From contig CP096134.1 in the NCBI GenBank assembly GCA_023242925.1, forward strand, positions 3,615,501 through 3,679,500: a stretch of 64,000 nt of DNA, read 5' to 3'. A model generated the notes under the pieces. It was not told where the DNA came from. It worked only from the letters and a program-made list of their open reading frames with translations, and did no database searches. A program made the position numbers and the translations under genes. This DNA comes from Hyphomonadaceae bacterium JAD_PAG50586_4 (GTDB lineage Bacteria; Pseudomonadota; Alphaproteobacteria; Caulobacterales; Aquidulcibacteraceae). How positions within the stretch are numbered: position 1 is the first letter of the stretch; each line of letters begins with the position of its first letter. Below are positions 7,601 through 17,116 of the stretch, in pieces.

Positions 7601-8449
7601 TCAAAACGATATCCCTGGACGCAAGACGAGTTGGAAGAATGCCAGGAGCGCGCAAAGTGAAAGTGCGGGACCGATAAATTTTGGCGACGCGCTAGGGTCG
7701 GAGCCGCCTTTCGCGCGCGTGGCAACCGCCCCCGCAATCAGCCAGGCTGAGCCAAGCCCATTGACGATGAGCGGGATGAGCACGACCTCGATGGCCTCAC
7801 GGGGGATACGAAACGGAATGATGAGTGCAACCGAGAGCAACGCGGGGATGAACACCACGGCGGAAAATCCCAGCGATCTCTCAGCGCCAGCGACGCTTGC
7901 GATCGGATAAATTCGCGCAAGCACCTTTCCGGCGCCATACATGGCTAAGGCCGCGCACGCGAACAACGCTGCCTTCGCGCCCACGCCGACGCCCAAATAG
8001 GCGAGCGCCCTTCCCACATCATTCCCCGCCAAGAGCGTACCAATCACGAGCTGGGTGAGCGCTTGGAAAAGCCCCTGAAACGCCATCCAGAAAGAAAACA
8101 ATCGCCATGTCGGTGAGGCGCGCTGGGTCCTCATCAAAACAGTGAGGAACGCCAACCCGCTTGCCAGCGTGGCTATAGCGCCGCTCCCTTGCAGCAATTC
8201 CGCGATCGGATTGTCACCGCTCCAGGCGTGGTCGTTGTGATAGAGCGTGGGATGCAAGTCGGGCGTTAGCGCCTTCGGGATGACAAGCCAGATTTCCTGC
8301 CAAAGGAAGGTTAGGCAAAAGCACAGCGCACAAAGCAGCGTCGAGACAAGCGCAGTGCGGACGCTCCATTCGCAGCCGCCGCGCTTGAGAAAAGCAGCCG
8401 TGGCGAGCGGCGCTATGCCAATCACGAGCAAGGGCCAAAGTTGAATCAT
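7601..8449 (-). CDS. Multi-pass membrane protein of unknown function
   Basis: A 282-residue protein with about seven hydrophobic segments spread over its length (for example WPLLVIGIAPLATAAF at the start and LSLCALLAFFQLVL near the end). A GAGGTG/AAGG Shine-Dalgarno region precedes the ATG. No catalytic or binding motif was recognised. A smaller membrane protein is encoded about 140 bp upstream on the same strand, so the two may work together. Confidence 0.65.
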   Translation of the reverse strand: MIQLWPLLVIGIAPLATAAFLKRGGCEWSVRTALVSTLLCALCFCLTFLWQEIWLVIPKALTPDLHPTLYHNDHAWSGDNPIAELLQGSGAIATLASGLAFLTVLMRTQRASPTWRLFSFWMAFQGLFQALTQLVIGTLLAGNDVGRALAYLGVGVGAKAALFACAALAMYGAGKVLARIYPIASVAGAERSLGFSAVVFIPALLSVALIIPFRIPREAIEVVLIPLIVNGLGSAWLIAGAVATRAKGGSDPSASPKFIGPALSLCALLAFFQLVLRPGISF

Positions 8450-8590
8450 ACCTTACACACCTCAACGCGAATGAACCGTTTCGACTGGGCCTTGCAATGC
8501 TCGTAAACTGGCGATGAGCAACATCCCAAAAGCGGCCTTGGCTGGATTGCGCCGTACAACGGACCTTGGCGCCTTTGCGCGTCGAGGGGG

Positions 8591-8935
8591 CTATGCCGGC
8601 CGCGTCAGATAAATCCCGATCATAAGAGCCGCAATCAGTACGCCTACGAGCATTTGTCCGATCCACGGTTGAACATTGAGCCATCGCGGTTGAGCCGATT
8701 GCGGGATCGTGCCGAGCCATCCCAATGCGAACGCCACTGTGATCATCAGAACGAATGATCTATCGCTTAAGAGAAAGCCGAGAACCTCGCGCAGGCCGTC
8801 TGGCGAGCCCAAGTGCATCCACCCCGCGGCCACGAGAGCAAGTATCCAGGCGTAACCGACTCTAAACAACCGGCCGAGCAAGCCGACAACCGCGCTGAAG
8901 CGCCAAGGCCCAGATCCACGGATTTCCGTCGTCAT
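8591..8935 (-). CDS. Small membrane protein of unknown function
   Basis: 114 residues from the ATG at 8935, which has AAAGGAAA upstream. The frame can extend to 8998, but that start lacks a ribosome-binding site. Three hydrophobic helices are visible (residues ~12-40, 52-75, 88-110). The family is unrecognised. Transcribed in the same direction as the membrane gene at 7601-8449. Confidence 0.6.
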   Translation of the reverse strand: MTTEIRGSGPWRFSAVVGLLGRLFRVGYAWILALVAAGWMHLGSPDGLREVLGFLLSDRSFVLMITVAFALGWLGTIPQSAQPRWLNVQPWIGQMLVGVLIAALMIGIYLTRPA

Positions 8936-9087
8936 TGCATTTCCTTTGTTCGCAGCCACCGTTGAACCATCACAACAAGAGACGTTCGGTCGAAGCACCG
9001 CTCGAAGGCTCCCGAAAGCGGACCTCCAACGCGCCGAATCTGTGATCGATCTGACGAACGCTACGGCGTGCCGCGACGGTCCTCGAG

Positions 9088-10194
9088 CTAAAGCGAGAGA
9101 ATGTGACCTTCAGCGGGATTGGTTTTGCCGGTGATGAATTCGCCGTAGACCTTTTGGATATCTTCTTTACCGCGGCCTCGAACGACACGCATCCAGGCCT
9201 TGGATGACGCGGCATGCGCGAAGAGCGCGTCGCCGATGCGCCGCATAACGCCGGCACTCCCCAATCGGCAGTGCGTTTGACGATGCGATCCGGCGCGAAA
9301 AAGAAGACCGGCTTGGCCCCGGGAAGCGGCGCTTTATCAGCGGCGCTGATCGCATTGCCGGCGGCGAGGTTCTGCCAATGTGTTGCGCCCACTATGCAGC
9401 TGTATTTCAGTTGATCGCCAAAGTGTGTGTGGATTTTGGCAAGCAGCTCAAGGTCACCGGCGAAGTCCACTTGCAGGGTAGGCTCGCCAGCGTCGAGCTT
9501 TGCGACGTCTGCATAAGCGACGATCTGATCGTAATAGCCTGTACTCTCGACAAACGCGGTGTTTGCCGGCGAGGTCAGGCCAATAACTTTGATCTGATCC
9601 TTGCGATGATCGTGCAGAAGCTGCGCCAGGCCGAGCGCGGTCTTGCTCGAGGCGCTGGTGAGAACGGCGTTACGAGCACCGAAGAAGTCGCCGTCGGCCA
9701 GGAAATCGTCAACCAGGAAGGACGTTGAGAACAAGGGACGGAAGATCGCGATCTCGTCTTCGTGGCCGCTAAAATAGGCCTGATCTGCGTTGACGCGTTG
9801 ATAGCTGTTGTAAACAGGCGGGAGACCTCTGCGATGCGCAGCGCCGTCGAAAAAAGTGGCCGGCATGATTTTGGCGGGTTCGACGATCACGTGTGTCGAG
9901 ATCGGCAGATAGCCGTAGATACGCTCACCAGCTGGCAGCTCGTTGCATTTGGACGCCGTGACTGTGGCGTAGCCCCAGACCGGAATGCGACCCCACCCGT
10001 CGGCGGCGGGGAAGAAGTTCCAATAGCCAATCGTATCGCCGGCAGCGCCGTATGTAATGTTGTTAGCGGTGAGCGCAAATTTATCGGTGTGCAGCAGCAC
10101 TTGGCCGGGTTCGAGTTCCGGCAGCCGCGTCTCGACGAACTTGGCCTCGCGCAGATTCTGACCGGTTGACGACGAAATCCGTTGAAGTAGTCAT
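9088..10194 (-). pseudogene. DUF2855 family protein, frameshifted at both ends
   Basis: The central frame reads as DUF2855: LLHTDKFALTANNITYG near the start and a Rossmann-like core with NAVLTSASSKTA and KVIGLTSPANTAFVES. DUF2855 proteins resemble zinc-independent medium-chain reductases. The natural start is probably the ATG at 10194 (MTTSTDFVVNR), in another frame that joins near 10163. The natural end (GEFITGKTNPAEGHILSL, stop at 9088) is joined by a shift near 9253, where one extra T restores the frame. Both breaks are one-base changes, so the gene may be intact in reality. Confidence 0.75.
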
Positions 10195-10224
10195 GGACTA
10201 GAGCCTCCGTGGGCGCGCCCTAGC

Positions 10225-11196
10225 ATGAGGGCGTCCACCGCGACGATCAAGACGCTGCTGACCGGGGCGCCGTTCAATCCCAATTTGAGAGCCGCCATCC
10301 GCCCGTCAGCAGACATCAGCCGCCAATTGACCCTACCGGAGCATGCGATAGCAACTCCAACAGGTCATGACACTGCGATTCCCACCTCATTTCCAAACCC
10401 GACCGTCGCCGATATCGACGCGCGGTTAGACGACATTTGCGTCAACGAAGGCGTTTGCATCCCGTGGGCAATAGAAAGTGGCAGCCGTGCATGGGGCTTT
10501 CCTTCGCCTGATAGCGACTTTGATTGCCGGTTCGTGTTCGTCCGCCCGATAGAGCAGCACCTTTCCCCGTGGCTTCGTCGCGACGTAATCGAAACACCGC
10601 TTGTAGGCGAATTGGATGTGAACGGCTGGGACCTCGCGAAGGCGTTCAAGCTATTGCTCAAGGGCAACGCTGTAATCATTGAATGGCTACGGTCCCCCAT
10701 CATCTATCGCGGGCAGCGCTGGTTTCGGGACGAGCTTCTTGGCTTCGCTACGCGGTTCGCAGATCGAGATCTGATCGCGAAGCATTATTTGCATCTCGGA
10801 GAGCGGCAGCGTCGCGGGTACTTCGCGGACCGCACCAATGTCCCGCAGAAGAAGATATTCTATGCGTTACGGCCCGCAGCAACGCTCCGCTGGCTGCGTC
10901 AGCACCCGGACGCAGCCATCGCACCCATGCACTTCCCGACATTGATGTCCGAATGCGAGCCACCCGTAGAGCTCGCTTCACTCGTTGCACAATTGATCGA
11001 GCGAAAATCGGTCACACGCGAATTAGGATCGGAGCCTCTGCCGGCGACAATTGCGGTGTTTATCGATGACGAATTCGAGCTTGCACGCACCACCTTTGCT
11101 TTACGGGCGGAGCCCGCATCAGCCGATGCGCGAACTCAAGCCGAAGTGCTCTACCGAAAGCTGGTGCATCAAGCGTTTGCGACTGCCCCCAGTTGA
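10225..11196 (+). CDS. RlaP-type nucleotidyltransferase (pol-beta superfamily)
   Basis: The core ESGSRAWGFPSPDSDFDCRF is the GS...DxD nucleotidyltransferase signature of the family (PF10127) predicted to act in RNA repair (RlaP). RPIEQHLSP, a KKIFYALRP segment and a C-terminal helical region follow. It is cytoplasmic and expected to transfer nucleotides to RNA ends, though the substrate is not shown here. The first ~60 residues before VADIDARLDDIC look atypical, so the true start may lie downstream of 10225; no good ATG is available there. It is divergent from the DUF2855 gene and lies 4 kb from rsr, which supports a local RNA-metabolism theme. Confidence 0.8.
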   Translation: MRASTATIKTLLTGAPFNPNLRAAIRPSADISRQLTLPEHAIATPTGHDTAIPTSFPNPTVADIDARLDDICVNEGVCIPWAIESGSRAWGFPSPDSDFDCRFVFVRPIEQHLSPWLRRDVIETPLVGELDVNGWDLAKAFKLLLKGNAVIIEWLRSPIIYRGQRWFRDELLGFATRFADRDLIAKHYLHLGERQRRGYFADRTNVPQKKIFYALRPAATLRWLRQHPDAAIAPMHFPTLMSECEPPVELASLVAQLIERKSVTRELGSEPLPATIAVFIDDEFELARTTFALRAEPASADARTQAEVLYRKLVHQAFATAPS

Positions 11197-11367
11197 AGCA
11201 TCCCAGGAAGGGACTCTGGCGCCCCTCGCCCATCAACAGACATCCGACGGCCGAGAGTCATCGACATTGAGACCGGCGAACCCTGTCAGGATAAATTAAC
11301 CTGGAAGTTTGCGTTTAGATAGATTGCGCCCCACAAACGCCTTTCGACTTGATGCAGGGAGAGCGGA

Positions 11368-11796
11368 GTGAGGAGGACTCAACCTTTCACCTACATGTTC
11401 ATCGCAATGTTGTGCGCCATCGGCGCTACGCTTTGCACGCCGTTTGTTGAAGCGCGCGAAGACGCCGATTCCTCTTCCTTGCGAGTGCTCGACGAAGATG
11501 AGCTGCGCACCAAAGTCGAAGGGCACTCGATCATCCTTCTCGGCACGCGAGACGGTCATAACATCTCTCAATACTTCTGCGATGGACGAACCGTGATAGG
11601 CGGGACGCGCGTACCTATTCCCGGGACCTATACGATTTCGGACGATCGCCTGTGCGTCACGAACGAATTGGCCGGAGCACAACCCGGGTGCGCGCGATTC
11701 CTCGTGGACGATGATGGTGGACTCTATCGCCAGTCGCTGGAGCGCGAAGATTCCACACCAATACGCGTGGAGTCGACACCAGTGCCCTGCCCCTGA
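11368..11796 (+). CDS. Secreted protein of unknown function
   Basis: 142 residues from a GTG at 11368 preceded by a GGGAGAGCGGA stretch; an ATG at 11395 is an alternative. The N-terminus is a signal peptide (MFIAMLCAIGATLCTPFVEA). The mature part has four cysteines, which suggests disulfides in the periplasm. No family was recognised. Confidence 0.6.
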   Translation: MRRTQPFTYMFIAMLCAIGATLCTPFVEAREDADSSSLRVLDEDELRTKVEGHSIILLGTRDGHNISQYFCDGRTVIGGTRVPIPGTYTISDDRLCVTNELAGAQPGCARFLVDDDGGLYRQSLEREDSTPIRVESTPVPCP

Positions 11797-11870
11797 GCGA
11801 TGGGTCACGCGAAGCACCCGACAACGGACATGGGGCATACTTGCGGCATCGCCATCTGCCCGATCGCACC

Positions 11871-12197
11871 TCACATTTGGGACGACGCTTGCGCCGGATC
11901 TTTGTCAGGGCCGGACGCCAACGGTTGGCGCGCGCATTGCCCGCTGACGCAGCCCCGGGACGGCGCCGTCAGCGTTTGGGTTTCCAGCGTGCAGCCCGTA
12001 CGTTCGCCGGTGCATTGCCACGTATTGCCGTTGTGGGTGCAGCGATAGAAGTGACCGCCGCCGACAAAATCGATCCGCGTGCAAGCCGCGCTCGAAGGCA
12101 GGTCGGTCGTGGGTTGGCCGTTTGGTTGGACCGCGAAAGCCCCCGGCGCGGTGATGAGCGAACCAGCAAGGATGGCGGCGAGAATGAACGGGCGCAT
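11871..12197 (-). CDS. Small secreted cysteine-containing protein
   Basis: 108 residues from the ATG at 12197, with a clear signal peptide ending ...APGAFA. Six cysteines in the mature region (CTRIDF, YRCTHN, WQCTGERTGC, GCVSGQC) suggest a small disulfide-stabilised periplasmic protein. Function unknown. Convergent with 11368-11796. Confidence 0.6.
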   Translation of the reverse strand: MRPFILAAILAGSLITAPGAFAVQPNGQPTTDLPSSAACTRIDFVGGGHFYRCTHNGNTWQCTGERTGCTLETQTLTAPSRGCVSGQCARQPLASGPDKDPAQASSQM

Positions 12198-12388
12198 GAG
12201 TATCTCCATTCGCATCGGTTGATCCGATGAGGACAGGATGCACCGGCCAGCCGTCCACCGCCGTGACGGCCGTCATGCCAGTCCCAATTGCGACATTCGA
12301 GTTGCTTCGTCGATACCGTGACAGAGGTCATGGTTCGCATAGGAGCGTCGCCGCAGACTTTGTTGCGCTGGGACTATTGGAGTTCTGC

Positions 12389-13081
12389 ATGCGCCTTACT
12401 TGTATCACTGCTCTCGCCCTCCTTTGCGCTTTGCCGATGCAAGCGTTCGCACAGAATGGACCAACAATCGGCGACAACCGCGCGCCGGTGGGCGATCAAA
12501 ACCTCACCCGCGATCCAGGCCCCGCCACGCCGGTCACGCGCAACCGCTACATCATCACAGCGCAGCGCTTTCATGCCCACGATGAGACAGGGCCGGACTG
12601 GCCAGGTTCGGACGAGGTCTATCTTGTGTTTGAAGACGCAGCATCCGGGCAAAGGCGCTTTACCCGGACCTACGGCGACATCGACAGCGGCGACACACAA
12701 AGCATTCACCCGACCGAAAGCTGCATTGGCCCGCTGGGCGAAGCGACTTTGGATAGTCGCAATTACCCGCCGGCGACCTGGACCTGCATAGGCCCCGGCC
12801 TTACGGGCGACGTCGCCTTCACCATCACGCTCTTCGAAGCAGATGGTTGGAGCCCCATGGCGTGTGCCGCCGCCCCCGGTGTGACGCCAACGAAGAAGAA
12901 TTGCGACGACGACCAGATCGGTTCGCTCAATCGGCGCTTCACGGCCGCGGCTTTGCGAAATCTCATGCCGAATGTGAACGATATCCATGATGAAACCGCC
13001 CGCCTCGGCGGCTACAGCGTGACCTTCCGTATCCAGCGCCTTTCCGACACCACGGATGCGGTGCGTCGCCGGAGACAATGA
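12389..13081 (+). CDS. Secreted protein of unknown function
   Basis: 230 residues from the ATG at 12389; the longer frame back to 12227 lacks a signal sequence and is rejected. The N-terminus is a signal peptide with cleavage after MQAFAQ. The mature part contains several cysteine pairs and no recognised motif. Its stop codon overlaps the start of the next gene by four bases (ATGA), so the two are translationally coupled. Confidence 0.68.
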   Translation: MRLTCITALALLCALPMQAFAQNGPTIGDNRAPVGDQNLTRDPGPATPVTRNRYIITAQRFHAHDETGPDWPGSDEVYLVFEDAASGQRRFTRTYGDIDSGDTQSIHPTESCIGPLGEATLDSRNYPPATWTCIGPGLTGDVAFTITLFEADGWSPMACAAAPGVTPTKKNCDDDQIGSLNRRFTAAALRNLMPNVNDIHDETARLGGYSVTFRIQRLSDTTDAVRRRRQ

Positions 13082-13341
13082 TGCGCAATATCTTGCGAAC
13101 ACTCGTGTGGATCTGGGCGCTCGTCTCAGTTGGATTGGGCGCCCTCGCCTTCGCCGTGGTGCACGGCACAGGCGGAGGGTTCGGGCCCGCCTTGACTGAG
13201 GCGTTTGAGACAATTCCCGAAGCGGCAACGCAATTGGTCGGGTCGGAGCGCGCCTCGATATGGATTGTCGTCGCTTACTGGCTCGCCCTGGCGTTGGCGC
13301 TCTTTTGGGCGCTCATACCGATACGCAAACCGTCGCGTTAG
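13078..13341 (+). CDS. Small two-helix membrane protein
   Basis: 87 residues with hydrophobic helices at about 5-28 and 61-80 separated by a hydrophilic loop. It starts inside the stop codon of the preceding secreted-protein gene. The arrangement suggests a membrane partner for that protein; function unknown. Confidence 0.65.
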   Translation: MMRNILRTLVWIWALVSVGLGALAFAVVHGTGGGFGPALTEAFETIPEAATQLVGSERASIWIVVAYWLALALALFWALIPIRKPSR

Positions 13342-13472
13342 GCGCCGATATCCCAAATCCCGACATTGGGGCTCCTGCGCCGCAAAGCGGAAGTCGGACT
13401 TCCGAAACCGTTGGAATACGGACGTGGCGCCTTGCATCTTTTGGCCCAGCACGCACTTCGCCCGTGTTGAAT

Positions 13473-14633
13473 TTATTCGCGCGCCGCTTCTGAGCGCCAA
13501 TTGCGATACCTTTCCAGATACGGCGATCCCGCATCCAAAAGGGTCAGCAGATCAGGCATGGCGACCAACGTGCGCGCATTCGGGGCATTCAAGAAAATGA
13601 TCACGCCATCACCTGAAGGCGCGTAAAAGTAGGCAAGCGACTGCTCTGACCAATCGCTTCCCCCGTGCCCCACGGCTCGATATGCCCCGAAATCCACGAC
13701 CTCGAAACCCAGACCATAGCCTTGTATTTGGGGGCACATCGCGCTCGTGGAGCAATCTATGGCATTGTCTCGACCACGATCTGTAGATACGCGATCGCGC
13801 ACGTCCGCCATGGAAGCGTCATAGCCGTGATGGTGCATGACTGAGATCATAAATTGCGCGTAGTCGCTGACGCTTATGATAAGATCATCGGCCGCCGAAT
13901 AACTTCCCTGCTCCCTGCACCAGCCACCGGGGCGACAATAAAAGCCAGGAAATGCGCCTTGCTCGTCGACCGAATGGACAAGGCCGGCCACGTCGTTGCG
14001 CTCCACCACGAGGGTCGCGGAGTCGATGCCCGTAGGTTCGAACACGACGCGATCTACAATCGATGGAAATGGCTCGCTCAGTTTGATCTCAATCGCGCGC
14101 GCCAGGTACTCGAACGCCTCTCCCGAATATCCGTAAGCGCTGCCCGGAACGTGTTCAAAGACGAGCCGGCGATTGGGACGAAAGAAGCGCCAGTTTGGAA
14201 AACCACTTGTGTGATTCAACACCATCCGCGCGGTCAGTTGATCGCGCCGGGCATCGGCTGCGATATCGGGATCGATCCAATAGGCTGAAAGTGGCTCGTC
14301 GAGATCAAGGTGCCCCGCGGCGATGAGCCGGAGCGTCACTTCCGCAGTCACTGTCTTCGTGATCGAGGCGACGTTAAATCGCGTTGCGGCCGTGACGGCC
14401 AGACCCGGCGCTTCTTCACCGTAGTAATGTGACCAAACCAGGCGTCCATCATCGAGAACGCCAAAACCTGCGCTCACTATGTTGTTTTCTGCGAGGACGG
14501 CATCCAATCGAGCCGCGACGCGCGCATCTGGTAGGAAGAGTTGTCCACGCGATTCCCCAACGTGTTGGCCCGCCTGCGAACTCACGCAGCCACCGATCAG
14601 GACGACCGCCGCCCAAAACATAGCTCGCATCAC
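13473..14633 (-). CDS. Serine hydrolase, beta-lactamase/class C fold, lipoprotein
   Basis: 386 residues with a lipobox (LIGGC) after a short signal sequence. The nucleophile motif SxxK is SITK near residue 91; a tyrosine motif YGYSGE occurs near 169 and HGGSDW near 328 replaces the usual KTG/HxG. Such proteins include esterases, D-aminopeptidases and penicillin-binding-like enzymes acting in the envelope. No resistance function can be claimed. Confidence 0.82.
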   Translation of the reverse strand: MMRAMFWAAVVLIGGCVSSQAGQHVGESRGQLFLPDARVAARLDAVLAENNIVSAGFGVLDDGRLVWSHYYGEEAPGLAVTAATRFNVASITKTVTAEVTLRLIAAGHLDLDEPLSAYWIDPDIAADARRDQLTARMVLNHTSGFPNWRFFRPNRRLVFEHVPGSAYGYSGEAFEYLARAIEIKLSEPFPSIVDRVVFEPTGIDSATLVVERNDVAGLVHSVDEQGAFPGFYCRPGGWCREQGSYSAADDLIISVSDYAQFMISVMHHHGYDASMADVRDRVSTDRGRDNAIDCSTSAMCPQIQGYGLGFEVVDFGAYRAVGHGGSDWSEQSLAYFYAPSGDGVIIFLNAPNARTLVAMPDLLTLLDAGSPYLERYRNWRSEAARE

Positions 14634-14777
14634 GTGCCCCCGCGTTCAGGGCAATCGATAACGCTCCTTTGTTGCTGCGATATTTCAGTCGCGCGGCGCC
14701 TAAATCCCATGAAGAGACAGAAGCCCACAATGCCCGGCGCATGTGCGAACGCGTTATCGATCCTTACAATCGATCCG

Positions 14778-14930
14778 GATGTCGCCGCCGGCGGTGAAGT
14801 GAAGAACCGCGGTATCATCGTGCAGAAGCAAACCGGGCGGCCGGTGCAATTCGAGATCACAGAGCAGACCCGGATCGCGATCCGCAATCTGATGATGAGC
14901 CGTCATTATCTTAGATCCGGCGATTTTTTG
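14778..14930 (+). pseudogene. Decayed fragment of a tyrosine recombinase
   Basis: The frame reads DVAAGGEVKNRGIIVQK, then an RPVQFEITEQTRIAIRNL segment and a following SRHYLRSGDFL. It is almost the same as residues ~72-122 of the integrase at 29507-30151. Neither the N-terminus nor the catalytic C-terminal HxxR...H...Y region is present. The fragment joins directly to a truncated toxin gene, which marks an old recombination junction. Confidence 0.88.
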
Positions 14931-14934
14931 GGCA

Positions 14935-15045
14935 ACGCGGCCAAGAATTGTGATCATTCTCGCCGGCGGCGACAAGTCCAGCCAAGAGCGGGACATCAAA
15001 GCAGCCAAGAGAGTATGGGACGAATGGAAGGAGCAAAACCGATGA
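14935..15045 (+). pseudogene. 3' remnant of a HigB/RelE-like toxin gene
   Basis: The reading IVIILAGGDKSSQERDIKAAKR followed by WDEWKEQNR is the C-terminal end of the short RelE-superfamily killer proteins that pair with HTH antidote proteins. Everything upstream is replaced by the integrase fragment. Its stop overlaps the start of the antidote gene, as is usual for intact pairs. Confidence 0.82.
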
Positions 15046-15329
15046 CGAAAGCTAAGTTCTCGGCCTTCGACGTGGCCGACCATATCAAGACCCCGGATGA
15101 TGCAGCGCACTATCTCGACGCCGTCCTGGCGGATGGCGATGCGAACGAAATCGCCGAAGCACTTGGCGTGGTCGCACGCTCTCAAGGCATGGCGGCGATT
15201 GCTGAGCAAGGCGGGCTTTCGCGCGAAACCCTCTATCGAACTCTGAGCGACGCCGGCAATCCGAGACTGGCGACGCTGCTCGGCATCCTACGCGCCATGG
15301 GCCTTCGCCTCTCGGTCGCGGCAGCTTAG
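15042..15329 (+). CDS. HTH antitoxin (addiction-module antidote family)
   Basis: 95 residues starting at the ATG that overlaps the toxin-remnant stop. It has an N-terminal extension (FDVADHIKTPDDAAHYLDAV) followed by a helix-turn-helix (MAAIAEQGGLSRETLYRTLS) and an LLGILRAMGLRLSV tail, matching the probable addiction-module antidote family. It would bind its toxin and autoregulate the operon in the cytoplasm. With the toxin truncated it is an orphan. A copy of the dispersed repeat begins right after its stop codon. Confidence 0.85.
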   Translation: MTKAKFSAFDVADHIKTPDDAAHYLDAVLADGDANEIAEALGVVARSQGMAAIAEQGGLSRETLYRTLSDAGNPRLATLLGILRAMGLRLSVAAA

Positions 15330-15330
15330 T

Positions 15331-15421
15331 CAGGTTTCGGCGCTCAGCGGCGGACGGGCTCCAATCCCGTCATTGGCGCCCTGCCCGTCAATTCGGCGCG
15401 GTCTCGCCGTTACCGGTCATT
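15331..15421 (+). repeat. Dispersed intergenic repeat, copy 1
   Basis: The 3' two-thirds match well (CCCTGCCCGTCAATTCGG, then the terminal hairpin and GGTCATT); the 5' third is degenerate. It abuts the stop codon of the antitoxin gene. Confidence 0.8.
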
Positions 15422-15616
15422 CCTATGTCGGGTCGTCAGACGCATGCACAATGAAACCCTCAGCGTGCTGACCATGATCAATCCCCGCTGTGCAATTGCC
15501 TTCAGTCTCCGAGAAACGCAGCCAAGCTCACCGTCAAGCCAGGAACGCGCAGCGCTTGCCGCGTGATGATCGCAGCCACGGTGACGGCCTTGTCCGGCCC
15601 GCCACGGACGCGCCGC

Positions 15617-17116
15617 TCAGACCGCGTTGACGTCTGCTCGCAGCGCTTGCAGGGTCGCCATCGGGGCCCGCGCACGCGCACCGGCAACGGGTATTGATAC
15701 CCGCGCGCAAGTGCCGGCGCCCTGCGTGCTCTTAAGCGAAATTTCGCCCTCATGTAGATCGACGATGCTCTTTGCGATCGGTAGGCCAAGGCCAACGTGG
15801 CCGCTGGCGGATCGACCGGGGTCGGCGCGGTAGAAGCGGTCGAATACGAAGGGCAAGTCTGCTGCGGGAATGCCGCTTCCGGTGTCGGCCACTTCGATCT
15901 CAGCGGCTTCGTCCACTTGCCTGGCGCTAAGGCGCACTTCACCGCCCGCGGGCGTATGCGAAATGGCGTTTGACACCAGATTCGTGATTGCCCGCTGGAG
16001 AAGCGAACGATCGGCGCTGACGGCGACCGAGTCGCCACGCTCGACGGTGAGGCGCACGCCGGCTTCCGAAGCGCTTATCCGGTAGAGCTCGCCAATCGTC
16101 TCAATCTCCATCTGAACGTCAACCAATTGGCGGCGAATTCCTATTTGTCCGCTTGATGCGCGCGCCAGAAATAGAAGGCGCTCAACCAAGGTGCTCAGTT
16201 CACGGCAATTCTCGGAGAGCTGGCCGACTAAGGCCTTGTATTCATCTGGGCTGCGCGTCTGCTGTTCGGCAACGTTAAGCCCGAGAATGAGCTTGTTCAG
16301 CGGCGTGCAGATCTCGTGGGCCACGTTGTCGGCATACTGGCGAAGTCTTTGATAAGCGCTCTGCAAACGATCGAGCATGGCGTTGAACTGAGCCCCGAGC
16401 GCGGAGAGCTCGTCGGTCATGCCCATCGTTTCGATGCGCCTATTGAGGCTATTTTGATCAACGTCGCCAACATCGTTGGTCATCCGCTCCAGCGGTTCCA
16501 AAAGGCGCGCGAAATGCAATGCGGAGAGGATAACGGTGGCGAGCAGCGCCACAATCGCGACCATCACGACCAGGATCTCGAACCGCCGTAGCACTAACTC
16601 ATCTAGGGTGGTGTCAATCGCAATTTGCGTCGTGGCCGCGCGCGCGACGCCGCCGACTACAACCGGCGCACCAGCCACCATTACGCGGAAACGGCGACCC
16701 GTGCTGCTGGTAACAAATCCGCGCGCAATGTCCTGACCCGTCCGGATTCGCGGGAGCAAGGCGCTCGGCAACACGGCCGCCATGTCCGGCGTCTCCTGGA
16801 GCACCGACCCGTCGTCCATCAGAACGCGCAGGAAAACACGCCGAGGGCCCTCCATGTCCTCGCTGACCTCGTGCGCTAGCCAGATATCGCGTTCGCCTTC
16901 CGAGTTAAGGATGCCACGCACCGTTAGGTAGCGCTTCTCCATCGTCTGATCGTCGATCCAACTCGATTGAGTGATCAAACCCAAATAGAGCATCACGCAT
17001 ACGCTGGTAATAAGCAGCACAAGCGCGAGCACCTGCCAGCGCAACAACTGGCCTAGCAACCCATTCTTGTTAAGAGCGGCACGGAAGATTACCGGCAAGC
17101 GATCAGCGAAGGACAT
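15617..17116 (-). CDS. Sensor histidine kinase (HAMP, HisKA, HATPase)
   Basis: 499 residues from the ATG at 17116, which overlaps the end of the response-regulator gene by 14 nt. Helices at about 21-43 and 185-210 flank a periplasmic sensor region. HAMP, the H box (AHEICTPLNKL), the N box (NLVSNAISHTP) and the G boxes (DTGSGIP, GLGLPIAKSIV) follow. It autophosphorylates on His and passes phosphate to its OmpR-type partner. The signal is unknown. In the raw frame it is fused to the regulator only because of an indel near 17173. Confidence 0.87.
   Translation of the reverse strand: MSFADRLPVIFRAALNKNGLLGQLLRWQVLALVLLITSVCVMLYLGLITQSSWIDDQTMEKRYLTVRGILNSEGERDIWLAHEVSEDMEGPRRVFLRVLMDDGSVLQETPDMAAVLPSALLPRIRTGQDIARGFVTSSTGRRFRVMVAGAPVVVGGVARAATTQIAIDTTLDELVLRRFEILVVMVAIVALLATVILSALHFARLLEPLERMTNDVGDVDQNSLNRRIETMGMTDELSALGAQFNAMLDRLQSAYQRLRQYADNVAHEICTPLNKLILGLNVAEQQTRSPDEYKALVGQLSENCRELSTLVERLLFLARASSGQIGIRRQLVDVQMEIETIGELYRISASEAGVRLTVERGDSVAVSADRSLLQRAITNLVSNAISHTPAGGEVRLSARQVDEAAEIEVADTGSGIPAADLPFVFDRFYRADPGRSASGHVGLGLPIAKSIVDLHEGEISLKSTQGAGTCARVSIPVAGARARAPMATLQALRADVNAV

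Noticed and set aside
7242..7655. A 137-codon minus-strand ORF overlapping the structured region
   Set aside because: No family likeness or ribosome-binding site, and it overlaps the membrane-protein gene and strong RNA structures.
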